A program made the position numbers and the translations under genes. A stretch of 64,000 nucleotides of DNA from Brachionus plicatilis (Eukaryota > Rotifera > Eurotatoria > Ploima > Brachionidae): NCBI GenBank assembly GCA_010279815.1, contig QEOQ01000092.1:609112-673111 (forward strand). Direction: 5' to 3'. Under the pieces are notes generated by a model. The model was given only the letters and a program-made list of their open reading frames with translations. It was not told the origin of the DNA and searched no databases. Below are positions 10,785 through 21,750 of the stretch, in pieces. The stretch's first letter is position 1. Each line of letters starts with the position of its first letter.

Positions 10785-12111
10785 ATGCTCTCGCAAGCGT
10801 TGCCAAATGAGCTTGTGGCTCCCAAGTCCTACATGCCACCAAGAGTCAAGTAAGCAGCTAAACCCTTTCTCAATTTCAAAGAAGCTAATCACTTTTGAAT
10901 CAAGATCTGCTTATTTAAAGCTTGTAGGCAACCCAAGTGGTTTACCGGATCCAAACTCAAGTTACATATTTAAAAATACAAACTCTTTTGATGGAAGCAT
11001 GTATGACTTCGGCAATCCTGTCTCAAAATCAACAGATAAAGTAAAAAAATTTAAATTATAAAAAAAAAAAATTTAAATTTAAAAAAAAATTTAAATTAAA
11101 AAAAAAAATTTAAATTTAAAAAAGCTAAGCGTTCACGAGATAGTGAGCGCAAGAAACGCTAACGAAAGAATAAAAGAATTGGAACAAACCAATTTGAATC
11201 TAAAAAGAATGTTGGATTTGGTGGTTTCGGACCCGACCAGTAGTACTGAAAGAATCAAAACTTCAAACACAAGACTTCTAGTAAATCGATCAGCAGCTCA
11301 AAATCCTTTGGGACCCCCTGTGTAATTTGCATCTTACTTCATAATTTTAACCTCATAAATCAATTGTTCTTCTTTTGCAGTTTGAGACAGGGTCGAATCG
11401 GCTCTAGTTGGAGACACATCAAAGTACTGTTTAATTATTTGGCTAATTAAATTTATTTTAAAATTTCACTAAAGCAAACAAACAATTATGGAAACTCGAA
11501 TTTGCTTTTTATTGATGGTTTAGAAGAATTATTTTTTAAAAATAGTTATTTTATTTTAGAATAAAAATTGTAGGTACAGTTCGAATAAATGACAGTGCGA
11601 GATTTCCGCCCAAAATTTATGGCTATCCACCAAGAGCAAATGACCAAAATGCCGATTTAGTAGGTCTCACCACCCAATCGTTGAATGATCTAAGTTTTGC
11701 TGGTAATGAGCGAGTACGCAATCGAACATCAAATTTGAGTGCGTACCCAAATCAATTTCATGATCGAGCCAAACAAGGCTTCGAGTATTGGACCAAGGAC
11801 AAGCGAGAACCAGAAAATAACAAAACAAAAGGTATGATTAAAATTTGACAGGTTCATTTAGCAAATATTTGAAATTTTAAAACAAGCTACTAGAATATCA
11901 ATCGGACATCCATATTTCAAATCTGGTTATTAAAAGACTCGACAAAAGCGAAATAAATAAAAAAATCGTCTTTTGAATTTTTAGAAAAATTAGTTTAAAA
12001 TTTCAAATAAATTTTTTAAATTTTTACATTTATTTTATTTTAGCTAAGTTGTATACAACCGGCGCTTACAAGACTTTTTATGGTCTCTCCGATTCACTCT
12101 TAAAGCTATGA
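10785..12111 (+). CDS. Unrecognised 7-exon protein, about 275 residues
   Basis: Exons: 10785-10844, 10882-11040, 11125-11321, 11381-11423, 11475-11517, 11574-11831, 12044-12111. All phases join without a stop. Exon 1 requires a GTCAAG donor; the alternative is to start at ATG 10807 and read through to 11040. Residues visible: a short helical stretch NANERIKELEQTNLNLKRML, then GRIGSSWRHIK, a Pro/Tyr segment ARFPPKIYGYPPRA, a FEYWTKDKRE segment, and a C-terminus with repeated aromatic residues (TTGAYKTFYGLSDSL). There is no signal peptide or membrane segment. I do not recognise the family. The short Pro/Tyr-rich motifs recall axonemal inner-microtubule proteins, but that is only an impression. 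Confidence 0.7.
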
Positions 12112-14440
12112 GATGTATCAATATGTGATGTTACAAAAAATTAATTTTTAAAACTCTAGCTAGGGATATAAAATAAAATTATTTTTAAAACAAAATTAAA
12201 TTATTATTACAAAATTTGAAAATCTGAAAATACTAAAAAAATATTTATTCCCCTTTTTTAAAGTTTAAAGATTTATTGATGTAATTGAATTTATTTTGAT
12301 ATTTCGTTAAAGATAAGCGAAATTGTAGACAAGAGATTTTTTCCCATTCGATTTAAATATTCCTTTTTAATTAATTATTATACTTTTATTAATTTTTTTT
12401 ATTTTTAGCCGAAATTTTTAATTTTAAAAATAGTAATCTTTTAATGACCAAAAATATTCTTGTCATAGATTTTTTGAAGTTTATAGTTTAATGCATAGTT
12501 ATTTAAAAAAAAATAAAAACAATTCTTTAAAATTCAAAAAAAAAATAAAAATCGATGGTTAGTTGTCAACCAATGGGGAAAAGCTGATCTTGAAGCACCG
12601 AGTTAATTATTTAGGAATCATTATTATTTCTATTTCATTTATATTATTTGAATATTATTAGTTTTTCTTGGTACAATACTTTATTTGGTTTTTATTAGTG
12701 TTAAATTATTTATATAGAAAGACTAAGACTTAAATTTTGAAATTGTACTGCTATAGCTGGACGTTACTACGTTACAGCTTGTGGATAAGATCCAAGCGGT
12801 ATTACTACTACTAGTACTAAATGGCAAGATTTTTTTAATGTTTTACATTTTTCGATAAACCTAAAATTAAATAATAAATACCAAAAAAGAATTTTATTTA
12901 TTATAAAAAATCTAATGAAATTCAAAATGTCTCTTTTAATAAATTTTAATCACTTGATAGTTTCCACAGTTATCATTTTTTAATATAAAAATATCTCTGA
13001 TGGACTTTTTATTTTTTAAATTTGTTGAAATTTAGGGAACCAAATTTGCACACTAATCTTTCTTTATTATACATATAATAATAAATTGATATTTTATTTA
13101 AAATTTAAAAGAAACAAAGAATATTAGATGGAATTATATATTTGCGATCAATGAAAATTAAAATTTTTTTTAAATATTAAACATTTTTTCCTTAACTAAT
13201 GGACAATTTTTATTCAAATTTTGTTTAAATATATTGTTCACACATTAATTACATAATGTTAAATCATTAAGAAAAAATGACTAAGCAGATTAAAAAAAAT
13301 CCAATTTGTTTTTTTAAATAATAAAACATTTATTAATTCTTTTTTATTTTTTTATTGTTCAAGGTTAATCAACAGGCTAGTGTCCTTATCATTAAGACTG
13401 ATTAACACTTCATTTATTTAAACTCTATATAAAATTATTCATTTAAATTTTAAATTAAAATAAAAATTAGAAAAAAAAATTGAATCCAAAATTATTTGAA
13501 AATATTTAACAACAAAATATTCAAGCTAAACAAATCAAATTTTGCACAAATTCCTAAAAAAATCAAATTAAAGTTATTGAAAATTGAAAGTTTAAATGTT
13601 GAAAAATTCAGCATTGATCTTTTTATCACAAAGCAATTTATGAGTCTTGAGTGTTTAATATTCAAATTTTTTTTGACCATTTTTCGATTTTGCTAGCGGT
13701 GCATATAATTATAAATCATTTATTAATTATTAAAAAAAAAATTGAAAAGTTACGAACCATTCAAATCAAAGCGTTCACGTTATGTTAGAATAATAAATGT
13801 GACAAATTCGGTGAAAAATCTATTAAAGTTTAAGAAAGCGGAATAGAAAGGCCAAAATTGATTTACTAACGTGGCGCTGTTTTTCTTGTATATTTTACAA
13901 ATCTATTTACAATGACTATTTTCTTTTGGTAAAATTTCTAATTTAAATGAACCAAAAAAGGAATTTAGAATTTTTTTAAAATTTTTTTTTGACTAATAAC
14001 TGGTCCACCAAGACTCGACCAAGAATTTTTTATATAACCTCCTAAAAAGACCAATGCTTAAATTACGTGATTAATTAGGCAATGTCAAATTGTATTACAA
14101 AATCTTACAGTTCAAAATGAATAATGCTATATATTTTCTTCTTATTGTACAAAAATGATTCTTGGTCGAGTCTATCAAATAATTTTAATTCTGAAAAAAG
14201 TTTGGTGAAAATTTTCAGCAGATTCAACATCAAAATTTTAGGTGTATTTGTAGGGTGTAGGTGTACTGTATGCCTACACCGTACACATACACCTTTTTCA
14301 GGATTATTTTTCAATTTGGTGTATCTGGTGTAGGTGTAAGGTGTAAGTTTACAGAACACCCTTTGAAAAAGACCAGAAATTTGGGAGTTTTTGGTGTAAG
14401 AAAACTCAATAAACATTGTTAAACTAAATTTGATAATAAA
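12112..14440. other. AT-rich intergenic stretch with minor repeats
   Basis: No gene is supported. A GC-richer patch at about 12750-12830 (ending in TACTACTACTAG) could be an old retroposon tail. Between 14240 and 14345 the hexamer GGTGTA or its complement occurs many times in both orientations; this makes overlapping ORFs on both strands that I do not consider real. Confidence 0.5.
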
Positions 14441-14449
14441 AGACTAAAT

Positions 14450-14650
14450 GATATTATGTCAATTAATATATAAATATGTCAATTAAAAAACAAATATTTG
14501 TCAATTAAAACTAGATAATTTTCAGTTATACTAGTTTCAATCTGAAAAAATAAATGCCATTTAAATAAATGTTTTGTCAATTAGTTTTTATATTTGTCAA
14601 TGAAAAAAATTTTTTTCTGTGAAATATAAAATTATTTGTCAAGTAAAAAA
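14450..14650. repeat. Terminal array of TGTCAATTAA motifs of the MULE
   Basis: TGTCAATTAA, or a close variant, recurs at about 20-22 bp spacing in direct orientation (around 14457, 14477, 14499), with further copies near 14575, 14593 and 14634. The array lies directly beyond the 3' end of the transposase gene and is the likely left terminus of that element. A matching array on the far side is not seen, as the element is truncated there. Confidence 0.5.
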
Positions 14651-14690
14651 AAAATAAAATGAAAGAAAATATAACAAAAATGTGAAGCCT

Positions 14691-15974
14691 TTATTTTTGC
14701 AATGCTTTTGACATATTACGTGGTCGTCCAACACTCGTAACTTGACCAAGTCCTATTGTCCAGGCCTCTTTTGGAAATTCTGTAAATAATCTATCTCGAA
14801 AGGCAATTCCTATTATGTGCTTGCACATGTAATGTTTAAACCACGATGGACAAGTACATGTGCTCAAACGCCAATTGTCTTCATTTAGACGAATAATGCG
14901 TAATTCTTGGAAAGTATCGACGAAATGTTGAAAGCTGTTCCACTCGCATTGATTTAGCATCTGAATATAATTCTTACAGCGTTCTTTATCTATTGGCTTG
15001 AATGTATCTACTTCATGTACCTTGTTTTCTACTTCCTTAACATTTTATTTTTGAGGTCTTCCTCGCTTCCTCTTTTCTGGTTGTGTTGATGTGGGTGCTT
15101 GAGTCGATGTTCTAGCTTGCGTTGATGTGGATGCTTGGGTTGATGTTGTAGCTTGCATTGATGTGGATGCTTGGGTTGATGTTGTAGCTTGCGTTGATGT
15201 GGATGCTTGGGTTGAAGTTGTAGCTTGCGTTGATGTGGATGCTTGGGTTGATGTTGTAGCTTGCGTTGATGTGGATGCTTGGGTTGCCTTCGGTGTGCGT
15301 TGAACGAAAAAGAAAGTTTTACCGCCAAATTTTTATTTTACAACTTTCAGTCCTAATATCTCCCAAGCAAAACCTCTTTTGAAGTCGTCTAAAGTTACAT
15401 TGGGCTCTTTTGAAAAGACTTTCTGATCTGGACGGATGTCATTACGCTGAAACGACCAAAATTGAAGAACAGCGTCGTTTATATTCTTAAGAAAGTCAGC
15501 TAAAGGCATAGACTTTCTCTCGACCAAATCTTTAATTATTTTGTTGTGGGATTCAAGTGCATTATTTGTTATTGGATGACTTTGTGATCTACCATCAAAC
15601 CGACCATTCACCGAAGAATTTATCCATGTAGTCTCAAAATATGAAGAAAAATTTTTGTCTAATTCAGTCCATTTTTTGATAAAAATTTTAGAAGCACTTT
15701 CAAACATTGATTCTGTAATTGAAAGTTGTAGACTGTCTATATCATTCTTGATATGATAATAATGTTTATTACGGCAAAATCTTGTATGAACATTTCGCTT
15801 GACATGAGCCCAACACATTATCCGTTTTTCAAGTGTAAAAACTTTAGCGAAACCATTATGTATAGCTTCAGCTCCATCTGCAAGTAAAACTGTTGGTTGA
15901 ATATGACGCTCAAATAATTTCTTTACTGTCTTAGTATTGACGAAAATATAATTGACAGAAAAAATAATTGACAT
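14691..15974 (-). pseudogene. MULE transposase: DDE domain, 12-residue repeats, SWIM zinc finger
   Basis: Three segments lie in a single reading frame, separated by in-frame TAA codons at 15335-15333 and 15047-15045. Segment 1 (15974-15336) is the MULE catalytic core, with LLADGAEAIHNGF and IMCWAHVKRNV, followed by the segment NNALESHNKIIKD. Segment 2 (15332-15048) is Thr/Ser/Gln-rich tandem repeats ending in the AT-hook-like RKRGRPQK. Segment 3 (15044-14691) has a SWIM finger, CTCPSWFKHYMCKHI, then GRPRNMSKALQK. In MULE proteins SWIM normally follows DDE and an AT-hook tail comes last, so segment 2 looks displaced. The 5' part with the first catalytic Asp is missing. This is probably an inactive or rearranged copy. 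Confidence 0.8.
15085..15286. repeat. 36-bp tandem repeat, about 5.6 units, inside the MULE
   Basis: Units start at 15085, 15121, 15157, 15193, 15229 and 15265 (the last partial). The consensus begins GTTGATGTGGATGCTTGGG. Units are nearly identical except the outermost at 15085. On the minus strand each encodes 12 residues rich in Thr, Ser, Gln and Ala. Confidence 0.95.
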
Positions 15975-16059
15975 TTCTCTAAATTAATTTATGGTTTCTC
16001 TCCCTGCCTTTTTATTTTTATTTCCTAGGAAAATCAATAAATTTTTTGAATCAAAGTTT

Positions 16060-16386
16060 TTTTTTTCAAATTAAGTTTTTCCTTTCAAAGTTATCCAAAA
16101 ATCTTAAGTTTGCTTTTAAAAATGATCTATCAATTAATAATTTATCAGATTGATTTGGTGACTTTTAATCAAATCTACCAGCTTCACTGAAAAATCGTTC
16201 TGCTTCAGCACTTGAGCATGGAATTGTTACTTATCTTAAAAATAGATCAAACAAGATAGGTAAATGAAACATATTCTTTTTCCAAAACGATTTAGTTGAT
16301 GTTATTTTTTGTTCTGAAATATAAGTTTTAAAAATTATATTTCTCTATCTGTCTTACATATCTGTCTTACTTTGAGAATTTAAGCT
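16060..16386 (-). pseudogene. hAT transposase C-terminal dimerisation segment (part B of a split gene)
   Basis: The minus strand encodes SFWKKNMFHLPILFDLFLR, then after a stop PCSSAEAERFFSEAGRF, the hallmark of the hAT C-terminal dimerisation domain. It continues the transposase interrupted by the LINE inserted at 16399-18035. In-frame stops show it is dead. Confidence 0.85.
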
Positions 16387-16398
16387 AGATCTCGTTAT
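16387..16398. repeat. Target-site duplication of the LINE, left copy
   Basis: AGATCTCGTTAT, repeated exactly at 18036-18047. This 12-bp duplication is typical of target-primed reverse transcription and defines the insertion precisely. Confidence 0.85.
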
Positions 16399-18035
16399 AT
16401 TTTCATATTTTATTTATTTTTTTTTATTTTATCGGCCGCCCTTGGGCGATTAGGGGCTCTGTAGGTCAATCATTGACCACCATCTCTGTTATTTGTAAAA
16501 TTTGATTTAGTTCATAGAAAAAAAAAATAAATATTGCATAATCTAAATTAAATTTAATTACAGTTTGTTGTCTAAATCAATATTTATGTAAAGTATTTTT
16601 TAATTTCGAAGTCCTCTCATCACCAGCCATTTTTAAAGCATTTGACGATTCTTTAATTTCTGGCTTGTTTTTTTCTGCACGGTTTTTTTTTTCTATTTTA
16701 CATTTTTTCCGCATTCCATGTATCACCACTTGCTCAAATGATTTGTCGTATTTACCAACTAATTCATTTAGCTCGTAAAATAAACTTTTTTTGTCTCTTG
16801 TTGCAAAATTGTCCAAATTTCCTATTACTCTAACTAGTTGGTTTGTGTATTCGTATTGAAACAGGCGATATGCAAATTGTTTTTTAGTTTTAAAACGCAA
16901 GTCATGGACTTAATCAATTTTACAGGCTAAAAGTAGCTTTGTACTCCGTTTTCTTCTTTTTGGTATTAAAAATATTGCTTTTACAAGGCTTGATTCGAGG
17001 TTCTGCAACTTTTTTATCTGAGTTTTATTGAGTACAAAATTATCCAATCCATAATAAAGTAGTGGTCTTGTATATGTCTTGTAATAGCACATTTTAATTT
17101 TAGTTGTTGTTATTCCGCACCGTTTAAGATTATAAAAAGCCATATTGAATGATTTAATTCTACAATCAAATTGTAGCTTACTTTTTAGTCTCTAGTCGAT
17201 CCAGACACCCAAATATTTCATCATTATTACTTTCTTAATATTTTCACCTTGAAACACAATAGCTTGGTTAATTTGTAAGCTTGTCGTTTTAGTGTCAAAC
17301 AGGACAATATAGCTTGTTTTATTCGGGTTAAATTTTATTTCAAAATCAGACCCATATTTTTCGGTTATTTTGAGTAGTCTATTTAATTCATCAATGTCAT
17401 TGGTTAATAAAATCACATCGACTGCATACATTATATTGTTAATTTTTAAGTCACCTAGTCTAATGCCACTATTATTTTCATCTAGTTTTTTTCCTAGTTC
17501 ATCCATATAAATTGAAAACAAAAATGGACTGAATGGTCCGCCTTGTTTAACTCCTCGAGTCTTCTTAATTGTATTTGTCATTTGATTATTGATTGTGATT
17601 GTAATTTTTAAAACCGAGATGTAATTTATCAATATTCTCAAGATATTTGGTTCAACTTTATTTACCATTTTACCCCATAGATCAATTCTGTTTATTTTAC
17701 TGGCGTCAATTGAACAGAAAATCGTTTATTTTATTTATTTATTTGTTTTCTGTACCGAGCTAAAGCTCCTTCAGAATAAGTTAAAATCAGAAAATCAAAA
17801 AACAGAAAATCGTTCGCTTTTTTTGTCTCTTATTGAGTAATGCCAGTTCTTTAAGCATAAAGACTGCATGTCCACACGACGATTTAGCTCTGAAACCAAA
17901 TTGATTGCTTTCAAGTGTGATTGTTTGAGTAATATCATTAAGTAAAATTTTTTCAAAAATAATTGCCCAGCCTTCAGATATCGTCAATGGTCTTAGGTTG
18001 TTAATGTCACTTAAGTCTTTTGATTGATCTTTGAC
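16399..18035 (-). mobile_element. 5'-truncated LINE inserted in a hAT transposon
   Basis: Flanked by the 12-bp duplication AGATCTCGTTAT. The minus strand reads from the high-coordinate end: SDINNLRPLTIS, NQFGFRAKSSC, then (after an inserted 75-bp retroposon tail) GVKQGGPFSPFLFSIYMDEL, and MYAVDVILL where the catalytic YADD motif would be. Replacement of the first catalytic Asp by Val implies an inactive enzyme. Further frames at 17143-16910 and 16900-16577 continue to the C-terminal region. The 3' end contains GGGCGGCCGATAAAATAAAA and an A/T-rich tail near 16400-16450. The endonuclease half is missing, as expected of 5' truncation. Confidence 0.9.
17727..17801 (-). mobile_element. Retroposon 3' tail inserted in the LINE
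   Basis: 75 bp flanked by exact 13-bp duplications ACAGAAAATCGTT (17714-17726 and 17802-17814). On the minus strand it reads GAAGGAGCTTTAGCTCGGTA followed by an (AAAT)n-like tail. The same tail occurs at about 26430, 26655 and 29848. Removing it rejoins the reverse transcriptase frame. Confidence 0.85.
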
Positions 18036-19316
18036 AGATCTCGTTATGAATTCCAAACCTTTGATCCCGTCAAACTCGGCATCTTCATTTTGATTTTGAT
18101 CAATAAAAACTTCTTCTACTAATGACATAGGATTTATGCTTTCTGAAAGTTGGTCTGGCTCATCTAATTTAGTTAACATCATTATAACATCTCTTAAATG
18201 CTTTAGTCCTTTTTCAAAATATTGTTTTCCAAATGATCGTTGCTTCCACATGACATGAGTATAGAAATTTAAAACCGCAGCAACTAAGTAGACCTGCGAA
18301 TTTAATTCATTGTCAAATTTTGTTATTATGTGTTTCATTAAATTTTTTCTACATTCATCATGATGATGCTCAACACAAATCATTCTATCCAATATTACCA
18401 TAAACAATCATTAGTTTAGAGGGTACAACTATTGATATATTTGCAAACTTAGACTGTTTATCTGTTGTCATCATAAAAACAGGCTTCAGAATTTGAAGAT
18501 ATATATCTAAATCTTTAATTTCAATTGGGCATAAATTATCTTTTCCGAAAAGTCCTGCTTTATTAGCCTTTAAAATACTGGAAAGCATGCGATAAGTTGA
18601 ATTCCACCTGGTAAAGATTTGTCTTGATAAAGTGCAATTTTTATCACGGAATTATCCATAAAGATGCTTAGATTTTCTAAAGTTTTTAACGTAATTACCA
18701 CATTTGGTTACTAAATTTCTTAAATGAGTTGATGATGTGACAGACTTTCTCACTGAAATGTTAAGTTAATGTCACTCTCACTGAAATGTGCTGCAAAACT
18801 AAATCGTGGATACAAATTCGATCCGATTTCTAGCTCTAAATCAGTAATTAAATCACCATGAGTAAAATCAAACTCTGTCTCATATGGAACTGCTTCAAAA
18901 GGCTCAACTTGGACATTGCCTGAAACAGATTTGTTATCAGTCGAAAGTTTTTCTGTAAATTGATAGTTAATTATTGCTTCATCCTGGAATTCTCTTGTAT
19001 TTTCACCATCTTTATCTTCTTCGGGTTCTTCTCTATCTTCTACGTTTTCATCATCTTCATCATCATCCTCATTTTTTTCTTCATCTTCTTGATTATTTTC
19101 ATCATAACTTTGACAATCTTGATCAGTAAATTCATTTGATTCAAAATTAACGTTTTCTAGTTGACTAATAAGTCTAACAAGATTTGAACCCTCATCGCAA
19201 ACAATTCCAACTATTTTTTTCTTGTTAAATTCGAATAAATTTACAATACTTTCAATGCTAATTTTCATGTTTTCAGCATTGTGTCGACCGCTGAAAATTT
19301 TTTTGGTAATTACCAT
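18036..19316 (-). pseudogene. hAT transposase N-terminal and catalytic part (part A)
   Basis: Minus-strand frames 19316-18750, 18588-18385 and 18407-about 18036 carry hAT hallmarks: SGRHNAENMKISIESIV, IVGIVCDEGSNLVRL, an acidic insert, LCPIEIKDLDIYLQILKP, and YLVAAVLNFYTHVMWKQRSF. A frame break lies at 18390-18407 and another near 18600-18750. The C-terminal dimerisation domain continues beyond the LINE at 16386-16060. The unusually long Asp/Glu tract at about 19000-19110 may be lineage-specific. Confidence 0.85.
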
Positions 19317-19319
19317 GTG

Positions 19320-21085
19320 AAAAAAGGTCAGATAAAGAGGCTAATTGAAGATCATGATTAAATTTAAATTTCAGATGAAAATTTTTAGTTTTTGAGTTTA
19401 ATAAAAAGGTATTATTAATCATTTTTTTAATAATAAATAACTAAACTTTTTTAAACATAAATTGTTTAATCTTTAATTAAATTGAAAATTATATAAATTT
19501 TGATTATTTGATCATGATCATGAACATAAAATTGCCAGATACAAATATTTTAGAAAGGCTTGATTTAATACAACTTTTAATTTTTGCCAAAAAATGGTGA
19601 TTCTAAATAATTCGATCATAATTTTTTCCCAAAAAAGATTATTTGTTTTGTTGGTTCCAAAGAATCTTGAGATGAACCAGATGATTATTAGAAACTAAAT
19701 TGAATTATACTTTATTTAATAAGAATAAGTAAATTTAATAATTTGAATAAAGCATTTTCTTCACAATAAAATAAGCGCTTGTAATTATTTTGTTTTTGAT
19801 AATTTTAAACTAGAAAAAATTATTAAAAGAATAAAACCTTTTTATATTTTATTATTTATTAAACTTTGTTTAATAAAAAAACTCTCATAAATTTTCGTAA
19901 ATTCACTATTTTTTAATGTATAAAATTTAAAAAAAAGATTAGGAAAAATAAAAAAATGAGGCAAAAAATTGATGAAAAAAGATGATGAAGAATGAGCGCG
20001 AACTGAAGTTACATCTGGGGCAAGAGCATTAGAAAATTATTAAAAATTTTATTAAATATAAAAAGCTTTTCTTTTTTTTTATGTCTTCCAGTTTATTATT
20101 ATTTAATGTTGATTTACTGTTTACGATATTATATTGTGTTGGTAAACGAAGAAGCATTGGAGATGTTATCTTCAAAGTTATGCCGTCGTCACTCTGATTA
20201 CCAATAATAATTTCAACATTTTGTAAAAATAAATAATTGTTATTTTTTATTTTTATGTTTCTTTTCACCTTTTTTGAAATAATAATATTTAACTTTATGT
20301 TTTATTTTACTTTTTTTAAATAGATATCCTCTTTAACATTATGTTGTCATTTTGTCTTTTAAAAAAATCATGAACCTAAATTTAAAATTATTAATTTATT
20401 TAATAATAATTATTTTTTTTCTACCGTTTAATGATACAAATTTTCGCGAGAATAATCTTATAATTAGATTTTTTTACTAATCAAAGATTGCTTTAAATTA
20501 ACTAATAATTAGAATAATTCCTTCTCTTGTTCATAAAATTTTTTAAACACTATCAAAAAAATGTTTATATTCTTCTATTTCAATATTCAAATTTGGAAAT
20601 AAATTCAAACTCAAATAGTAAGAGTAAGACTGCTGTTAAGTCTTTTTCAGTAATTTTTTAAATTAAATGTGAAGCATCGCCTACGAGTTTTGAGTATTTG
20701 TCAAATACAACCGTGTTAAATTTTTGTAAGTAATTTATATATATATTATATTAATAAATTTGTCTTTTATTTAACAAAAATTTCCAGATGGAAAATATAA
20801 CAAATATTTATTTTAAATAAAAAGTTAAAAATAAAAAACTATAAATTAATAAAATGTAAAAATTAAGAAAATAGTTTTTAGTGATGATTACATAGAACAA
20901 CGAATAAAACTGTAACGCTTAAAAAAATAATTTAAAAGAGCCCAATAAATAATATAATGGAACAAAAATATAAATTAAACAAATAAATAATAAAAAAAAA
21001 AGATAAAACTGCCGACTGAGCTTTTCAATAGAATTTTAACAAATAACAAAATTTAGTTTCACTTCTCATAAATAAATCAAATTTG
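19320..21085. other. AT-rich intergenic stretch
   Basis: No supported gene. Long stretches of A/T with a TATATATATTATATTA run near 20740. It separates the hAT remnant from the 3' end of the flippase gene. Confidence 0.5.
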
Positions 21086-21090
21086 TCGAA

Positions 21091-21237
21091 TTAGTAAAAA
21101 TTTTTTTTATAAACCATTTTGGTCAATTTACAATTTGACTTTGAGTCAAGGCTGTCGGCCAATTCGTTCTCAAGCAGCTCCTTACGCGACTTATTCAGCT
21201 GAGTGTGTTTGAGCCGCGTTACATTGTTTCTATTTTC
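21091..21237 (-). CDS. Putative alternative last exon of the ATP8B-like flippase
   Basis: A TTTTCAG acceptor precedes an open frame (phase 0) encoding ENRNNVTRLKHTQLNKSRKE, then LLENELADSLDSKSNCKL and a stop at 21093-21091. Its GC content is well above its surroundings, as for other exons here. Flippase exon 6 ends in phase 0 at 22075, so it could splice either to exon 7 at 21981 or directly to this one, giving two different C-termini. I see no good donor in exon 7 that would join both in one message. It may instead belong to another transcript. Confidence 0.45.
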   Translation of the reverse strand, partial: ENRNNVTRLKHTQLNKSRKELLENELADSLDSKSNCKLTKMVYKKNFY

Positions 21238-21286
21238 CTGAAAATAAAAAAATAAATAAAAAATTGTCTTTGTATATTTTTTAAAG

Positions 21287-21357
21287 CAATTAGAAGCATT
21301 AAGAGAAATGGCGATCGAGGAAGGGTTAATTGTGAGTGGATCGTGCAGAGCGGCGTG
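21287..21357 (+). pseudogene. Orphan exon resembling the start of a TBC (Rab-GAP) domain
   Basis: An isolated plus-strand segment with acceptor (TTTAAAG) and donor (GTGAAA) encodes QLEALREMAIEEGLIVSG, then SCRAAW. The pattern ALR-MAI-EG followed by R and W resembles the entry to the TBC domain of TBC1D20. No neighbouring exons are visible. With only about 24 residues the identification is tentative; it may be a duplicated exon stranded next to the flippase 3' end. Confidence 0.3.
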
Positions 21358-21750
21358 GTGAAATTCAGTATATATTGAATAAAAATTTAATCCTTTTTAA
21401 AAAATTAAAATATTTTTTAAATCAAAAATAAAATTTTATCTCTGTTTTATCTTTTGTCTTTTAAACTTTTTGAAAAAAAAATTTTATTTAAAAAAATGCA
21501 ATAAAATTTTTAAATCTTAAATTTTAATTTTTGAAAAAAAATTTTTTTTTTCTAAATATTAATGTACTGAATTTTACAACGTTTACAGAGCTAATGATTA
21601 AATGTTCAGCCTAATAGGTAAGAGAGCAACTCTAAAACTCTAACCATATTGGGAGCTTTAGTCTGTATTTAAAAAAAGAAACATGATCCAAATGTTAATC
21701 TACTAATGTCTATTAGTTAGTTATCTATCATCTTAATCCTCACTTTAGAC

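Noticed and set aside
14105..14416. Overlapping ORFs on both strands with many aromatic residues
   Set aside because: Generated by GGTGTA repeats and AT-rich flanks; no splice signals or domain.
15029..15328. ORF with PKHPHQRKLQ repeats
   Set aside because: Out-of-frame reading of the 36-bp repeat; the frame shared with the transposase gives the Thr/Ser/Gln repeat and RGRP tail.
20029..20268. Minus ORF of 79 codons
   Set aside because: Lysine/asparagine-rich low-complexity composition typical of random AT-rich DNA.
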